Part shown: in pieces, positions 1 through 8,376 of the stretch
Layout: each line of letters opens with the position of its first letter
How positions within the stretch are numbered: position 1 is the stretch's first letter
Assembly (NCBI GenBank): GCA_041228285.1
Contig: CP166133.1
Span: forward strand, 2,327,380-2,391,379
Direction of reading: 5' to 3'
Length of the DNA: 64,000 nt
Source of the DNA: Neisseriaceae bacterium CLB008
GTDB lineage: Bacteria > Pseudomonadota > Gammaproteobacteria > Burkholderiales > Neisseriaceae
Notes under the pieces: model-generated
What the model was told of the DNA's origin: nothing
Database searches by the model: none
Seen by the model: the letters and a program-made list of their open reading frames with translations, nothing else
Program-made: the position numbers and the translations under genes

Positions 1-1350
1 TGGCGCCTCATGCTTGAGCGTTCGCCACAGTGCTTTAGGCCCTACCTGCCCTGACATCCAACGGGTTAGGAACGGCTTAGCCGTAGCCCATAAATCCAGC
101 TCAGGATCTAGCTCGCGCCCTAGCCCCTCAATGTTCAACAAAGTTTTTTGCAGCAACACCAGCTGTGGTTGAATCTCAACGTCGAAACGGCGGCTGGTTT
201 CAAATAAGCGCATCAACACCAAGCCAAACGATATTTGCGCCAAAGGCTTGTTAAAAATCGGCTCACACACGGTACGCACCGCTGCGGCCAATTCTTCTGG
301 GTGCGTGTCTTTAGGTACCCAGCCCGACTCAATGTGGGCCGTGGCCACGCGATGGTAATCGCGGTTAAAGAAGGCCAAAAAGTTAATCGCCAAATAGCGC
401 TTGTCGTATTCGGTCAAGGTGCCGACAATGCCAAAATCGATGGCAATGTAACGGCCATCGTCGGCCACCATGATGTTGCCTGGATGCATATCGGCATGAA
501 AAAATCCATTTTTAAAGACTTGGGTAAAGAAGATCTCCACCCCAAAGCGCGCCAACTGCTTGAAATCGATGTTTTTGGCTCTGAGGGTCTCCACATCAGA
601 AATCGGCGTGCCGTCCATCCACTCGATGGTCAACACATTGCGCGCGCAATAGTCAAAATACACGTCGGGCACGATCAGCATGTCGCTGTCTTTAAACTGA
701 CGCCCCAATAGGCTGGCGTTGGCCGCCTCGTTCATTAGGTCTAATTCGTCATGCAGGTATTTATCGAACTCGGCCACCACTTCGCGCGGGCGCAAACGCT
801 TGCCGTCGGGTAAAAAGCGCTCGGCCAAGCGTGCGAATACGCCCAAAAGCGCCAAATCCTGCTCAATAATCGGCTTGATTTTAGGGCGCAAGACCTTCAC
901 CGCCACTTTTTGCCCTTTGCCACCGTCCTCATCATATAGATAAGCTTGATGCACCTGCGCCACTGAAGCACTGGCCACAGGCTCAACCGTAAACTCGGCA
1001 TATAGCTCAGACACAGGGCGGCCAAAGGCCGCTTCTACAATGGCCTGCGCTTCGGCCCCGGCAAACGGGGGGACTTTATCCTGCAGCAGCGCCAGCTGAT
1101 CGGCATAGTCTGGCGGTAAGAGGTCGCGCCGAGTCGACAGCACTTGGCCAAACTTCACAAAGATGGGCCCTAGGCTCTCCAGCGCCAGATGCAGCCGTTG
1201 CGGCAGCGGCATGGCCTTACGCGGAATAGGCACGCAACGGCACAGCGTACGTAGCCAAAAACGATTTTTTAACTGGGGTAATAATAATTCAATCAGGCCA
1301 AACCGATACACGGTGCGGCTGATGGTGTAAAACCGACTGATCCATTTCAT
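1..1350 (-). CDS. ubiB: UbiB, ubiquinone biosynthesis atypical kinase/ATPase (partial, C-terminus off window)
   Basis: Reading the minus strand from ATG at 1350 gives an open frame of 450 codons that leaves the window without a stop. The protein begins [18 protein letters not shown] and carries the ADCK/UbiB family signature [14 protein letters not shown] near residue 73, then VAVKVLRP (ATP-binding lysine), [11 protein letters not shown] (catalytic-loop equivalent) and AIDFG (metal-binding DFG). The family supports coenzyme Q synthesis as an ATPase on the membrane-associated Ubi complex; the usual C-terminal hydrophobic helices lie outside the window. It starts 12 bp after the stop of ubiJ, the same pairing as in E. 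coli ubiE-ubiJ-ubiB, so the two are probably co-transcribed. No inactivating lesion is visible in the part present. Confidence 0.95.
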   Translation of the reverse strand, partial: MKWISRFYTISRTVYRFGLIELLLPQLKNRFWLRTLCRCVPIPRKAMPLPQRLHLALESLGPIFVKFGQVLSTRRDLLPPDYADQLALLQDKVPPFAGAEAQAIVEAAFGRPVSELYAEFTVEPVASASVAQVHQAYLYDEDGGKGQKVAVKVLRPKIKPIIEQDLALLGVFARLAERFLPDGKRLRPREVVAEFDKYLHDELDLMNEAANASLLGRQFKDSDMLIVPDVYFDYCARNVLTIEWMDGTPISDVETLRAKNIDFKQLARFGVEIFFTQVFKNGFFHADMHPGNIMVADDGRYIAIDFGIVGTLTEYDKRYLAINFLAFFNRDYHRVATAHIESGWVPKDTHPEELAAAVRTVCEPIFNKPLAQISFGLVLMRLFETSRRFDVEIQPQLVLLQKTLLNIEGLGRELDPELDLWATAKPFLTRWMSGQVGPKALWRTLKHEAP

Positions 1351-1362
1351 GAGCTGTTCTTT

Positions 1363-1932
1363 TTATTTGGTTGGCGACGCCGTCGCGGTGAGTTTGGCTA
1401 AGCGGGCGTCCAATCTAGCCACGTCATCTTTGAGTTCATCAACGGCAGTAGACCACAGGTCGAAGTCGGCCTTCGCCACCATGGGCGCATTGGCCTCATG
1501 GGCATAGTCTTGTACTTGACCGACAAAACGTGATTTTCCCTGTAGCAGTTGCTGCTTGAGGCCATCTACGCGGCTCATGATGCTGCCGGCCAAGCCATCG
1601 CCCACCACGCGGGCTAAATCTTGCCCAGGGTAATAACGCACTTCACCTAAAATCGGCAACAGCGCCATGCCCAAACCATGATCGCCCGTGATCACCACAT
1701 CGCCCACGCTCGGGCTTTGCTGCTGGGCCACTTTGATTAAGGCACTGTCTAAAAACTGGACCGTCACTTCTGGCTCAGTCGTGGCCGCATCCACAAAGCC
1801 ATCGTGGGCAATCACAAGCGTGGCGCCCAAAAGCGGCGTATTGAGGGCAAAAACACGGCCGTGATGCACGCTCATGGCCTGCTTGAGTTCTGGATTTTGC
1901 TGTAATAAATGATTCAATAAGGCAGAGAACAT
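1363..1932 (-). CDS. ubiJ: UbiJ, ubiquinone biosynthesis accessory factor (SCP2 domain)
   Basis: This 189-residue protein has an N-terminal SCP2-like lipid-binding domain (about residues 15-115, including the stretch VGDVVITGDHGLGMALLP) followed by a helical C-terminal part that ends in a short coiled coil (ELKDDVARLDARLAKL). That arrangement and length fit UbiJ, which binds ubiquinone intermediates in the cytosolic Ubi complex. Its position directly upstream of ubiB on the same strand supports the call. The start is well supported, with GAGGTAAG lying just upstream of ATG. ubiE, the usual upstream partner, is not here; the preceding gene is an unrelated dehydrogenase-like protein. Confidence 0.88.
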   Translation of the reverse strand: MFSALLNHLLQQNPELKQAMSVHHGRVFALNTPLLGATLVIAHDGFVDAATTEPEVTVQFLDSALIKVAQQQSPSVGDVVITGDHGLGMALLPILGEVRYYPGQDLARVVGDGLAGSIMSRVDGLKQQLLQGKSRFVGQVQDYAHEANAPMVAKADFDLWSTAVDELKDDVARLDARLAKLTATASPTK

Positions 1933-1992
1933 ACGCTTACCTCAGATTAGTCAGGGCTCAATTGTACCATTAAGACCCTACGCCCTACTTCT

Positions 1993-2775
1993 TTAAATCA
2001 AATCATCCATGACTACCCCATAATCTTTTAAGTAGGCCCCGCCATCAATGATTTTACCTTCGCTGCATGCACCCGCCTCAAAAGCCAAAACCCCCAAGCC
2101 ACGTCGATCCGCTTCGCGCTGATAAAACGCCTGTTTGCTGGGATGTTGCGGATGGCACACATTGTAAAGCTGCCGCGCCGACAGTGGCTTGGCCAGCACC
2201 TGCATGATGGCCGCCACCGCATCGCTCTGGCTCACCACATTCACCGGCTGCTGCGCGCCCTTAATCTGTTGCTTGGTGGCCAATGCCGTCACCGGGTGGC
2301 GGCTGGGGCCAAAGAGGCCACCAAAACGCAGCACGCTCACCTGCGCCACCGTGCTTTGATTTACAGCAGTCTCCAACGCCACAATGGCCTGAGCCGAGGC
2401 GGTACTGGCCGCAGTGGGCGTGGCCTCGGTACACACTCTGGCCTCATCACCATAAACAGACGTACTGCTGGCCAAGACCACCTGACGCAGCCGACGGTTA
2501 GCCTGCATCCAGCCAATCAGCCGCATCACATCGGCCGCATAGTTGGCGCTGCTCGAAGGCGGCAGCAAACACACCAGCGATTCTGCCATCAACAGCGCGG
2601 GCTGCGCCGCCGCATTGGGCACATCTGCTGTCACATCGAAAGAATAAAAGCCTTCTTCAGCCTCACTCGGCGCTCGCCGACGGCTGCCGGCCACCGACCA
2701 GCCCTGCTGGCGTAAAGCGTGCGCTAACGGCTGGCCCAAAAAGCCTAGCCCAAGAACAAAAACCGCTGCTGCCAT
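1993..2775 (-). CDS. YeeZ-like NAD(P)-binding epimerase/dehydratase-family protein
   Basis: This is an extended-SDR-like protein of 260 residues. The start at 2775 places the nucleotide-binding motif GLGFLG at residues 8-13 (VFVLGLGFLGQPLAHAL), as expected for a Rossmann fold; a longer frame to 2877 would run through a clear terminator. A conserved ASSTSVYGD segment around residue 110 matches the SDR active-site serine region with the YG of the catalytic tyrosine site. The E. coli relative YeeZ has no proven substrate, so no reaction is assigned. The gene follows the LOG gene but is separated from it by a terminator, so it probably has its own promoter or relies on read-through. Confidence 0.75.
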   Translation of the reverse strand: MAAAVFVLGLGFLGQPLAHALRQQGWSVAGSRRRAPSEAEEGFYSFDVTADVPNAAAQPALLMAESLVCLLPPSSSANYAADVMRLIGWMQANRRLRQVVLASSTSVYGDEARVCTEATPTAASTASAQAIVALETAVNQSTVAQVSVLRFGGLFGPSRHPVTALATKQQIKGAQQPVNVVSQSDAVAAIMQVLAKPLSARQLYNVCHPQHPSKQAFYQREADRRGLGVLAFEAGACSEGKIIDGGAYLKDYGVVMDDLI

Positions 2776-2790
2776 ACCTTTAATACTCCC

Positions 2791-2824
2791 AAAAAAAGGC
2801 TGTCTGACGTAATGCAGACAGCCT
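2791..2824 (-). terminator. Rho-independent terminator made from paired DUS-like words
   Basis: AGGCTGTCTG at 2797-2806 and CAGACAGCCT at 2815-2824 are perfect reverse complements around an 8-nt loop. On the minus strand the hairpin is followed by seven T residues, which is a textbook terminator for the LOG gene ending at 2841. The arm resembles Neisseriaceae DNA-uptake sequences (for example AGGCTGCCTGAA or AGGCCGTCTGAA), which often sit as inverted pairs in terminators. Confidence 0.85.
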
Positions 2825-2840
2825 GTTGAACGCTTCAGCC

Positions 2841-3434
2841 TTACACGTTGGCGTGTTCGGTCGGTGGGTTTACCCATTTGGGCGCATACACCGGCGCATA
2901 GGCCGCCATCTGACGCAGCAGCTCATCGGCCTGATCGGACACGCACATCAAACTTAGGTTGGCTTCTGGCATAAAACGCTCGGCCACGGCGGTTTGAATA
3001 CACTGTAGCATCGGCTCAAAAAAACCAGCTACGTTCAATAAGCCTGTAGGCTTACTGTGTAAGCGTAGCTGCGCCGCCGACAGCACTTCAAACAGCTCTT
3101 CAAACGTCCCTAAACCACCGGGCATGGCAATGTAGCCATCGGCCAATTCCATCATTTTGACTTTACGGCTGGCCATATCCGGCGTTTCAATCAACTCGGT
3201 TAAGCCTGGATGCCCCATTTCTTTATTTTTCAAAAATGTGGGGATCACGCCGATGGCTTGGCCACCCGCGGCCAATACCGCATCAGCCACCGTGCCCATT
3301 AGGCCAATGGAGCCGCCGCCATACACCAAAGTAATGCCCTGCTTGGCCATCGCCGTACCTAAGGCTTCTGCACCTTGTTTAAACAAAGGATTATCACCGT
3401 AATTCGAACCACAATAAACTGCTAAACTTTTCAT
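2841..3434 (-). CDS. LOG family protein (cytokinin-riboside-monophosphate phosphoribohydrolase type)
   Basis: This 197-residue protein starts MKSLAVYCGS and carries the two family signatures: the nucleotide-binding GGGSIGLMG near residues 39-47 and the catalytic PGGLGTFEE near residue 105, with MASRKVKM before it. LOG enzymes cleave N6-substituted AMP or other nucleoside monophosphates to base and ribose 5-phosphate; the physiological substrate in most bacteria is unclear. The start codon overlaps the pheA stop by one base (TAATG), so it is translationally coupled to pheA and ends at the terminator at 2791-2824. Length is normal for the short type I LOG proteins. Confidence 0.88.
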   Translation of the reverse strand: MKSLAVYCGSNYGDNPLFKQGAEALGTAMAKQGITLVYGGGSIGLMGTVADAVLAAGGQAIGVIPTFLKNKEMGHPGLTELIETPDMASRKVKMMELADGYIAMPGGLGTFEELFEVLSAAQLRLHSKPTGLLNVAGFFEPMLQCIQTAVAERFMPEANLSLMCVSDQADELLRQMAAYAPVYAPKWVNPPTEHANV

Positions 3435-4510
3435 TATAAAACCGCCACGGGGTAAGACCCAATTTGTTTGATAAAGGCTGCTCGATTCGCCAACTCGGCT
3501 AAAGCAGCGCGCACGCCATTGTCTTCCTGATGGCCCTCAATGTCGATAAAGAACACGTATTCCCATAGGCCAGCGCGCGAAGGACGGCTTTCCAACTTAG
3601 TCATCGATACACCAAAATCAGCAAACGGCTGTAGCATGGTGTGGACGGCGCCAGGCTGGTTCGGCGCCGACACGATCAACGAGGTTTTGTCTAAGCCCGT
3701 GCTGTTGGTAAGCTGATGGCCCAACACCAAGAAACGGGTGGTGTTATTGGGCTCGTCTTCAATATTGGTCGCCACTTTTAATAAGTCGTAGCGTTCGGCT
3801 GCTGCCTGAGAGGCAATCGCTACCGCACTGCTTTCTTGCGCGGCCAAGCGCGCGGCTTCAGCATTACTGGACACGGAAATACGTTCCACCGTATCGGGCA
3901 GGTTTTTGCTCAGCCAGTCATGGCACTGTGCCAAGGCTTGGGCGTGGGCATACACTTTAGTCACCCCTACTAAACCCTCGGTTTGGCGCAATAACTGATG
4001 ATGAATGCGCAAAACAACTTCACCGCAGGCCTGTAGCGGCGAAGACACCAATAGATCTAGCGTACGCCCTACGGCACCTTCGGTTGAGTTTTCAATCGGC
4101 GCCACCACATAGTCGGCCTGACGCGCCTCTACCAAGCGGAAACACTCGTCAATAGTGGCACAGGCCTGGGTATGGGCTGCGTGGCCAAAATGCTTGGTCG
4201 CAGCCAATTGGCTAAAGGTGCCCTCGGGGCCTAAATAGGTAATCGTCAATGGCCGCTCAATGGCCAAGCATTCGCTCATGATTTCGCGGAACAATCGCGC
4301 CACGGCCTCATCCGGTAAAGGCCCTGGGTTAATGGCCTTAATGCGGCGCAATACTTCTGCCTCACGTTCGGGACGATACACCACGCCGCTGCCTTTTAAC
4401 ACACCGATGGCTTGGGCGTGCCCAGCACGTTCGTTCAATAATTTCACAATGGTCTGATCGATTTGATCAATCGCCGCGCGATGGGGCGCTAATTGTTCAT
4501 CCACTGACAT
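3434..4510 (-). CDS. pheA: PheA, bifunctional chorismate mutase/prephenate dehydratase (P-protein)
   Basis: Three domains are visible in 358 residues. An AroQ-type chorismate mutase occupies about residues 5-85 (DQTIVKLLNERAGHAQAIG). A prephenate dehydratase follows at 92-272 (YLGPEGTFSQLAA, NSTEGAVGRTLDLL and the catalytic NNTTRFLVLG). A regulatory ACT domain covers 283-355, with the phenylalanine-binding KLESRPSR. The enzyme converts chorismate through prephenate to phenylpyruvate in the cytoplasm and is usually feedback-inhibited by phenylalanine. It lies downstream of argD and is coupled to the LOG gene. A PheC-like periplasmic protein at 30637-31422 could give a second dehydratase. Confidence 0.96.
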   Translation of the reverse strand: MSVDEQLAPHRAAIDQIDQTIVKLLNERAGHAQAIGVLKGSGVVYRPEREAEVLRRIKAINPGPLPDEAVARLFREIMSECLAIERPLTITYLGPEGTFSQLAATKHFGHAAHTQACATIDECFRLVEARQADYVVAPIENSTEGAVGRTLDLLVSSPLQACGEVVLRIHHQLLRQTEGLVGVTKVYAHAQALAQCHDWLSKNLPDTVERISVSSNAEAARLAAQESSAVAIASQAAAERYDLLKVATNIEDEPNNTTRFLVLGHQLTNSTGLDKTSLIVSAPNQPGAVHTMLQPFADFGVSMTKLESRPSRAGLWEYVFFIDIEGHQEDNGVRAALAELANRAAFIKQIGSYPVAVL

Positions 4511-4574
4511 AGCCTATTCCTTTATCTTTATTATGAGTTGTGACGCCATCGGCGCAGGGGTAATTGATGCATGC

Positions 4575-5759
4575 TTATACCGCCAATAGTTGTTGAATCG
4601 CCGCACGCAGGCGCTTCATCGCCTCAATACGGTCTTCATCGGTTAACAATAGGCTAGGCGCCAAGCGCAGCACGTTGCTGCCGGCTTTTAACACCATCAA
4701 GCCTTGAGCCAAAGCGGCCTGGCTGATGTCGCCCAAGCGCGCCGCGTAAGCCTCACTCAACACACAGCCAATCAAAAGGCCTTGGCCACGCACTTCAGAA
4801 AACACGCCGGTATCGCTGCCGATGGCGCGTAAATCAGCCATCAAAGCCTCGCTTTGCTTGGCCACATTGGCCATGGTTGCTTGACTATTGATGATGTGAA
4901 AGGCAGCCAAGCCCACGGCACAGGCCAAAGGATTGCCGCCAAACGTCGTGCCGTGAGAGCCGGCGCTCAGGCTAGGCGCGACTTTATCGGTGGTCAACAT
5001 CGCCGCCAACGGAAAACCTGAGCCCAGCGCTTTAGCCGTGCTTAAAATATCCGGCATGATGCCATATGCTTCATAGGCATAAAGTGCGCCGGTACGGCCC
5101 ATACCGGTTTGTACTTCATCCAGCACCAATAAGGCATTGTGCTCATCGCACAGGTCACGTGCCGCCTGCATAAATGCTTGTGATGCAGGCAATACGCCAC
5201 TTTCGCCCTGAATCGGCTCAATCACGATGGCGCAGGTTTTGCTGCTGACGGCAGCCTTAAGTGCGGCCACATCGTTAAAATCAATGTGCTTAATGCCGCC
5301 AGGCAAGGGCGCAAAACCTTCTTGATACTTAGGCTGACCGCCCACGCTCACGGTGAATAGGGTGCGGCCATGAAAGCCATTCACGCAGGCAATGATCTCG
5401 TTCTTTTCCGGACCAAAATGATCAAACGCGTATTTACGCGCCAGCTTAAAGGCCGCTTCGTTGGCTTCAGCACCAGAGTTGGCAAAAAACACCTTGTCTG
5501 CAAACGTGTGCTCGACCAAGGCTTGGGCCAAAGCCTGAGCCGGTTCTGTGGTATAAATATTCGACACGTGCCAAAGCTTGTGTGCCTGAGTGGTTAAGGC
5601 TTCAATCAAAGCTGGGTGAGCATGACCTAGGGCGTTCACCGCAATGCCACCGGCCAAATCAAGATATTCTCGACCTTCGGTGTCCCAAACTCGACTGCCC
5701 ACGCCGCGATCAGGCACCATGGGGGCAAAAGAAAAATTCGGGGTCAAATAATTATTCAT
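4575..5759 (-). CDS. argD: Acetylornithine/succinyldiaminopimelate aminotransferase
   Basis: This 394-residue class-III PLP aminotransferase contains the expected landmarks: FANSGAEANEAAFKLAR (cofactor phosphate region), NGFHGRT, LLVLDEVQTGMGRTG (the Asp that contacts the pyridine nitrogen) and STAKALGSGFPLAAML with the Schiff-base lysine. It would transfer an amino group between N-acetylornithine and 2-oxoglutarate in arginine synthesis; many bacterial ArgD enzymes also act in lysine synthesis. The length is normal and the start is the first ATG after a 580-bp gap. The pheA start lies about 65 bp downstream, so joint transcription is plausible. An AstC-type catabolic role cannot be excluded by sequence alone, but no ast genes are nearby. 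Confidence 0.93.
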   Translation of the reverse strand: MNNYLTPNFSFAPMVPDRGVGSRVWDTEGREYLDLAGGIAVNALGHAHPALIEALTTQAHKLWHVSNIYTTEPAQALAQALVEHTFADKVFFANSGAEANEAAFKLARKYAFDHFGPEKNEIIACVNGFHGRTLFTVSVGGQPKYQEGFAPLPGGIKHIDFNDVAALKAAVSSKTCAIVIEPIQGESGVLPASQAFMQAARDLCDEHNALLVLDEVQTGMGRTGALYAYEAYGIMPDILSTAKALGSGFPLAAMLTTDKVAPSLSAGSHGTTFGGNPLACAVGLAAFHIINSQATMANVAKQSEALMADLRAIGSDTGVFSEVRGQGLLIGCVLSEAYAARLGDISQAALAQGLMVLKAGSNVLRLAPSLLLTDEDRIEAMKRLRAAIQQLLAV

Positions 5760-6343
5760 GCTGTTCTCTTTAGTCTATACGGTTATATTAGTCAAAATGT
5801 CCATACCACAACGCCGCTGGCGGCTGTCCTCGTCAGATGAAGGCGCGAATCAGAACCTTAAATCATACAAGAAAATCAGCACAAAAACGATCATAAAGCC
5901 ACACAAATCACACTTTATGCTTTTTATTCTTGCATAATCTCCTATATCGGCTAAGAATAAGCGTAATCCTTCGCATCTTGTGTGTGTTCCACAAAAAAAA
6001 CACACTAAGGAACCAATTCCCCAAACGGGCGTCCTTAATAAGTTGTCCCCCTTTTCTCTGGGCTAGGGGTGTAAAAAACGGTAAAATAATAGGATTATTC
6101 TAGCCAATCGCTTTTCAACCTATTAGTATGATGATGTTATGCCGGTTATTTTTAAGATGGTGATCCTTTTTCGGCATCTTAAAAATAACGCAGGGCCTGA
6201 CACCAATCGGGCCGTCATGGTTAAGCGCCGCGTCAATGCGCTTAACAACCAACCCAGGTGATGACCACCACCGCCTGCTCCTGCTGCCTTTTAACGCTGA
6301 GCAAACGTGTGTGTGGATCCCTCCTCTAACTATGGGCATACCA
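5760..6343 (+). other. 584-bp divergent intergenic region between argD and the D,D-endopeptidase gene
   Basis: No convincing gene is present; the short frames here have no family features. The region should hold the promoters for argD (minus) and the downstream plus-strand gene. Visible structure includes the spaced inverted repeat TATGC/GCATA at 5916-5936, about 160 bp upstream of argD and a possible regulator site, and two strong hairpins at 6145-6189 and 6220-6246 that are listed separately. Confidence 0.6.
6145..6189 (+). promoter_or_regulatory. Perfect 15-bp inverted repeat upstream of the D,D-endopeptidase gene
   Basis: GTTATTTTTAAGATG at 6145-6159 is exactly repeated in reverse complement at 6175-6189 around a 15-nt loop. 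No T-run follows, so it is a poor terminator. The bases GCCG (6141-6144) and CGGC (6172-6175) could form a competing pairing. A second perfect 9-bp hairpin (GTTAAGCGC / GCGCTTAAC) lies at 6220-6246. Together they suggest a structured leader or operator; the function is inferred only. Confidence 0.5.
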
Positions 6344-7309
6344 ATGACTCGATCACTTTTGCAGTACAGCACCAAAGTGTGCTCGACCTTATTACTGGGA
6401 CTAAGCCTATCTTTAAGCGTGCCGGCCTTGGCCGACACCACCGATGATGACTTAGACCTTTTGGGTCAATTTCTTGAAAAAAACTTTGAGGCCAATCCAT
6501 CAACCGATCGGATTGCGGAGCTCCTCGATCCCAATTACAGCAGCAACAGCGCCATTTCTAACCTAGCCCTGCATTCACGTGCGGCCTTGGTAATGAACAG
6601 CAAAACTGGCGAAGTGCTGTATGAAAAAAACGCCACTCAGGTGATGCCGATTGCGTCGATCTCCAAGCTGGTGACGTCTTTAGTGTTTCTGGACGCCAAA
6701 GTCGACATGAACACCCCCATCACCATTACCGACGCCGAAATTGACCGCGTCAAAGGCACCTCTAGCCGCTTGGCCATTGGCACCACCTTACCGCGCTCTG
6801 AACTCTTGCATTTGGCCTTGATGAGCAGTGAAAACCGCGCCTCACACGCCCTAGCCCGCACCACCTTTGACGGCGGCCTGCCTGAGTTCATCCAAAAAAT
6901 GAATCAAAAAGTCCGCTCTTTAGGTATGTACAACACCGTTTTCTATGATCCAACCGGCCTAGATAAACGCAACGTGTCTACGGCAGCCGATTTAGCCCTA
7001 CTGGTCAAGCACGCCTATAACTACCCCGCCATTCGCTTTAACAGCACCGACACCAAAGGCGTGGTTCAAGCCGCCAATGGCCGCACGCTGAACTACGCCA
7101 ACAGCAACGCCCTAGTGCGCGAAGGGGTGTGGAAAATCGATCTGCAAAAAACCGGCTACATCCGTGAGTCTGGCCGAGGCATGGTGTTGCACGCCAATGT
7201 CTCCAATCAGCCATTGATCATTGTATTGCTGAACTCGTCCACTTCGGCCACCCGCGTCACCGACGCCAAAGCCATTCAGTCTTGGGTCAGCCAACAAAAA
7301 AGCCTCTAG
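6344..7309 (+). CDS. pbpG: D-alanyl-D-alanine endopeptidase, PBP7/PbpG-type
   Basis: This is a serine peptidase of the penicillin-binding S11 family, about 321 residues from the ATG at 6344. A signal peptide ending near SVPALA exports it to the periplasm. The three active-site motifs are present in order: SISK (SxxK) in PIASISKLV, SEN (SxN) in MSSENRASHALA and KTG in LQKTGYIRESGRG. Such low-molecular-mass PBPs cut D-Ala-meso-DAP cross-links in peptidoglycan. The protein lacks the long C-terminal amphipathic region of DacA-type carboxypeptidases, which favours PbpG. The upstream in-frame ATG at 6332 is also possible; I prefer 6344 because the signal peptide then begins immediately (MTRSLLQYSTKVCS). 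Confidence 0.88.
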   Translation: MTRSLLQYSTKVCSTLLLGLSLSLSVPALADTTDDDLDLLGQFLEKNFEANPSTDRIAELLDPNYSSNSAISNLALHSRAALVMNSKTGEVLYEKNATQVMPIASISKLVTSLVFLDAKVDMNTPITITDAEIDRVKGTSSRLAIGTTLPRSELLHLALMSSENRASHALARTTFDGGLPEFIQKMNQKVRSLGMYNTVFYDPTGLDKRNVSTAADLALLVKHAYNYPAIRFNSTDTKGVVQAANGRTLNYANSNALVREGVWKIDLQKTGYIRESGRGMVLHANVSNQPLIIVLLNSSTSATRVTDAKAIQSWVSQQKSL

Positions 7310-7330
7310 GCCTGTGTAAGCTCACGCTTA

Positions 7331-7364
7331 AAACACCCCGCCCTCTTTGGCGGGGTGTTTTTTT
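7331..7364 (+). terminator. Rho-independent terminator after pbpG
   Basis: AACACCCCGCC and GGCGGGGTGTT pair around a CTCTTT-type loop and are followed by a run of T residues, 20 bp after the pbpG stop. Confidence 0.92.
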
Positions 7365-7495
7365 ATGCCCCTCTTGTCTTCAAGCCAATGGCATTACATG
7401 AAAATCTTGCATCTATCTCATCGAATCATTTCAAGCATAACAATCGAAAATACATTTACAATAAACTCAGACTATTAATTCATCAGGAGCCCAGC

Positions 7496-8320
7496 ATGAA
7501 CATGAACCGTCACATCCGTACCGTTTTGACCGCCCAGCCTGCCGAAGATGGCGCAGGCGTCAAACTACAGCGCGTGTTCTCCAGCCAAGCCTATGTCCAC
7601 ACCAACCCCTTCGTCATGCTAGACGAGTTTGGCTCAGACGTGGCCAACGACTACATCGCTGGTTTTCCCGCCCACCCTCACCGTGGCTTCGACACCATCA
7701 CCTTTATGCTCAACGGCAGCATGACTCATGAAGACAGCACCGGCAATAAGGGCGTGATCACCGACCATGGCGTACAGTGGATGCGCACCGGGCGCGGCAT
7801 CGTCCACAGCAAAATGCCGGCCCAAACCGAAGGCCAAATGCGCGGCATGCAGTTTTGGCTCAACGTGCCTAAAGTGGATAAAACGTTAGCACCTGACTAT
7901 GTGGGCTACACCACAGAACACACCCAAACCACAGCTGGCAACAGCGTACGCGTCATCGCCGGTGAATTCGCCGGCCAAAAAACCCCGTTTACGCCCACCC
8001 ACACACGGCCAGGCATGTATTTTGTTCAATTCGACCACGCCACCACTGAGCGTTTTACCCTGCCCGAACACGACACGGCCTTGGTTTATGTCTTGAGTGG
8101 CGAAGTACGCATCGGTGAGCACACCCTCAAGGCTCAGCGCCTGGGCGTACTCAGTAGCGGTACCGAGCTCACCCTAGAAGCCAGCCCAAATGCCGAAGTC
8201 ATGGTGTTTCACGGTGCGCGCATTGATGAACCCATGGTGCAATACGGCCCATTTGTGATGAATACCGAAGCCGAGATTTATCAAGCATTTGAAGATTTTC
8301 AAGCCGGGCGCTTCAACTAA
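7496..8320 (+). CDS. Pirin family protein (bicupin) with a substituted metal ligand
   Basis: The ATG at 7496 is preceded by AGGAG at 7484-7488, giving 274 residues. The protein is a clear pirin: HPHRGFDTITF (His60 and His62 as metal ligands), HEDSTGNKG, GRGIVHSKMP and the C-terminal signature YGPFVMNTEAEI. Pirins are double-cupin, iron-binding proteins; some bacterial members have quercetinase-like activity or bind partner enzymes. In human pirin the metal is held by two HxH histidines plus His and Glu of HxE. Here that motif reads His104-Ser-Lys106, so the Glu ligand is replaced by Lys, and metal binding or activity may be changed. It lies between two terminators and is probably transcribed alone or with the next gene. 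Confidence 0.93.
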   Translation: MNMNRHIRTVLTAQPAEDGAGVKLQRVFSSQAYVHTNPFVMLDEFGSDVANDYIAGFPAHPHRGFDTITFMLNGSMTHEDSTGNKGVITDHGVQWMRTGRGIVHSKMPAQTEGQMRGMQFWLNVPKVDKTLAPDYVGYTTEHTQTTAGNSVRVIAGEFAGQKTPFTPTHTRPGMYFVQFDHATTERFTLPEHDTALVYVLSGEVRIGEHTLKAQRLGVLSSGTELTLEASPNAEVMVFHGARIDEPMVQYGPFVMNTEAEIYQAFEDFQAGRFN

Positions 8321-8376
8321 GCGGCCACAGAGCCCGAAGCGCTTTTTCCCCACCCACATTGAAGAAAGCAGCATCC

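Noticed and set aside
2143-2715. A 190-codon plus-strand frame inside the YeeZ-like gene
   Set aside because: Antisense shadow of a real coding gene; His/Arg-rich translation without features.
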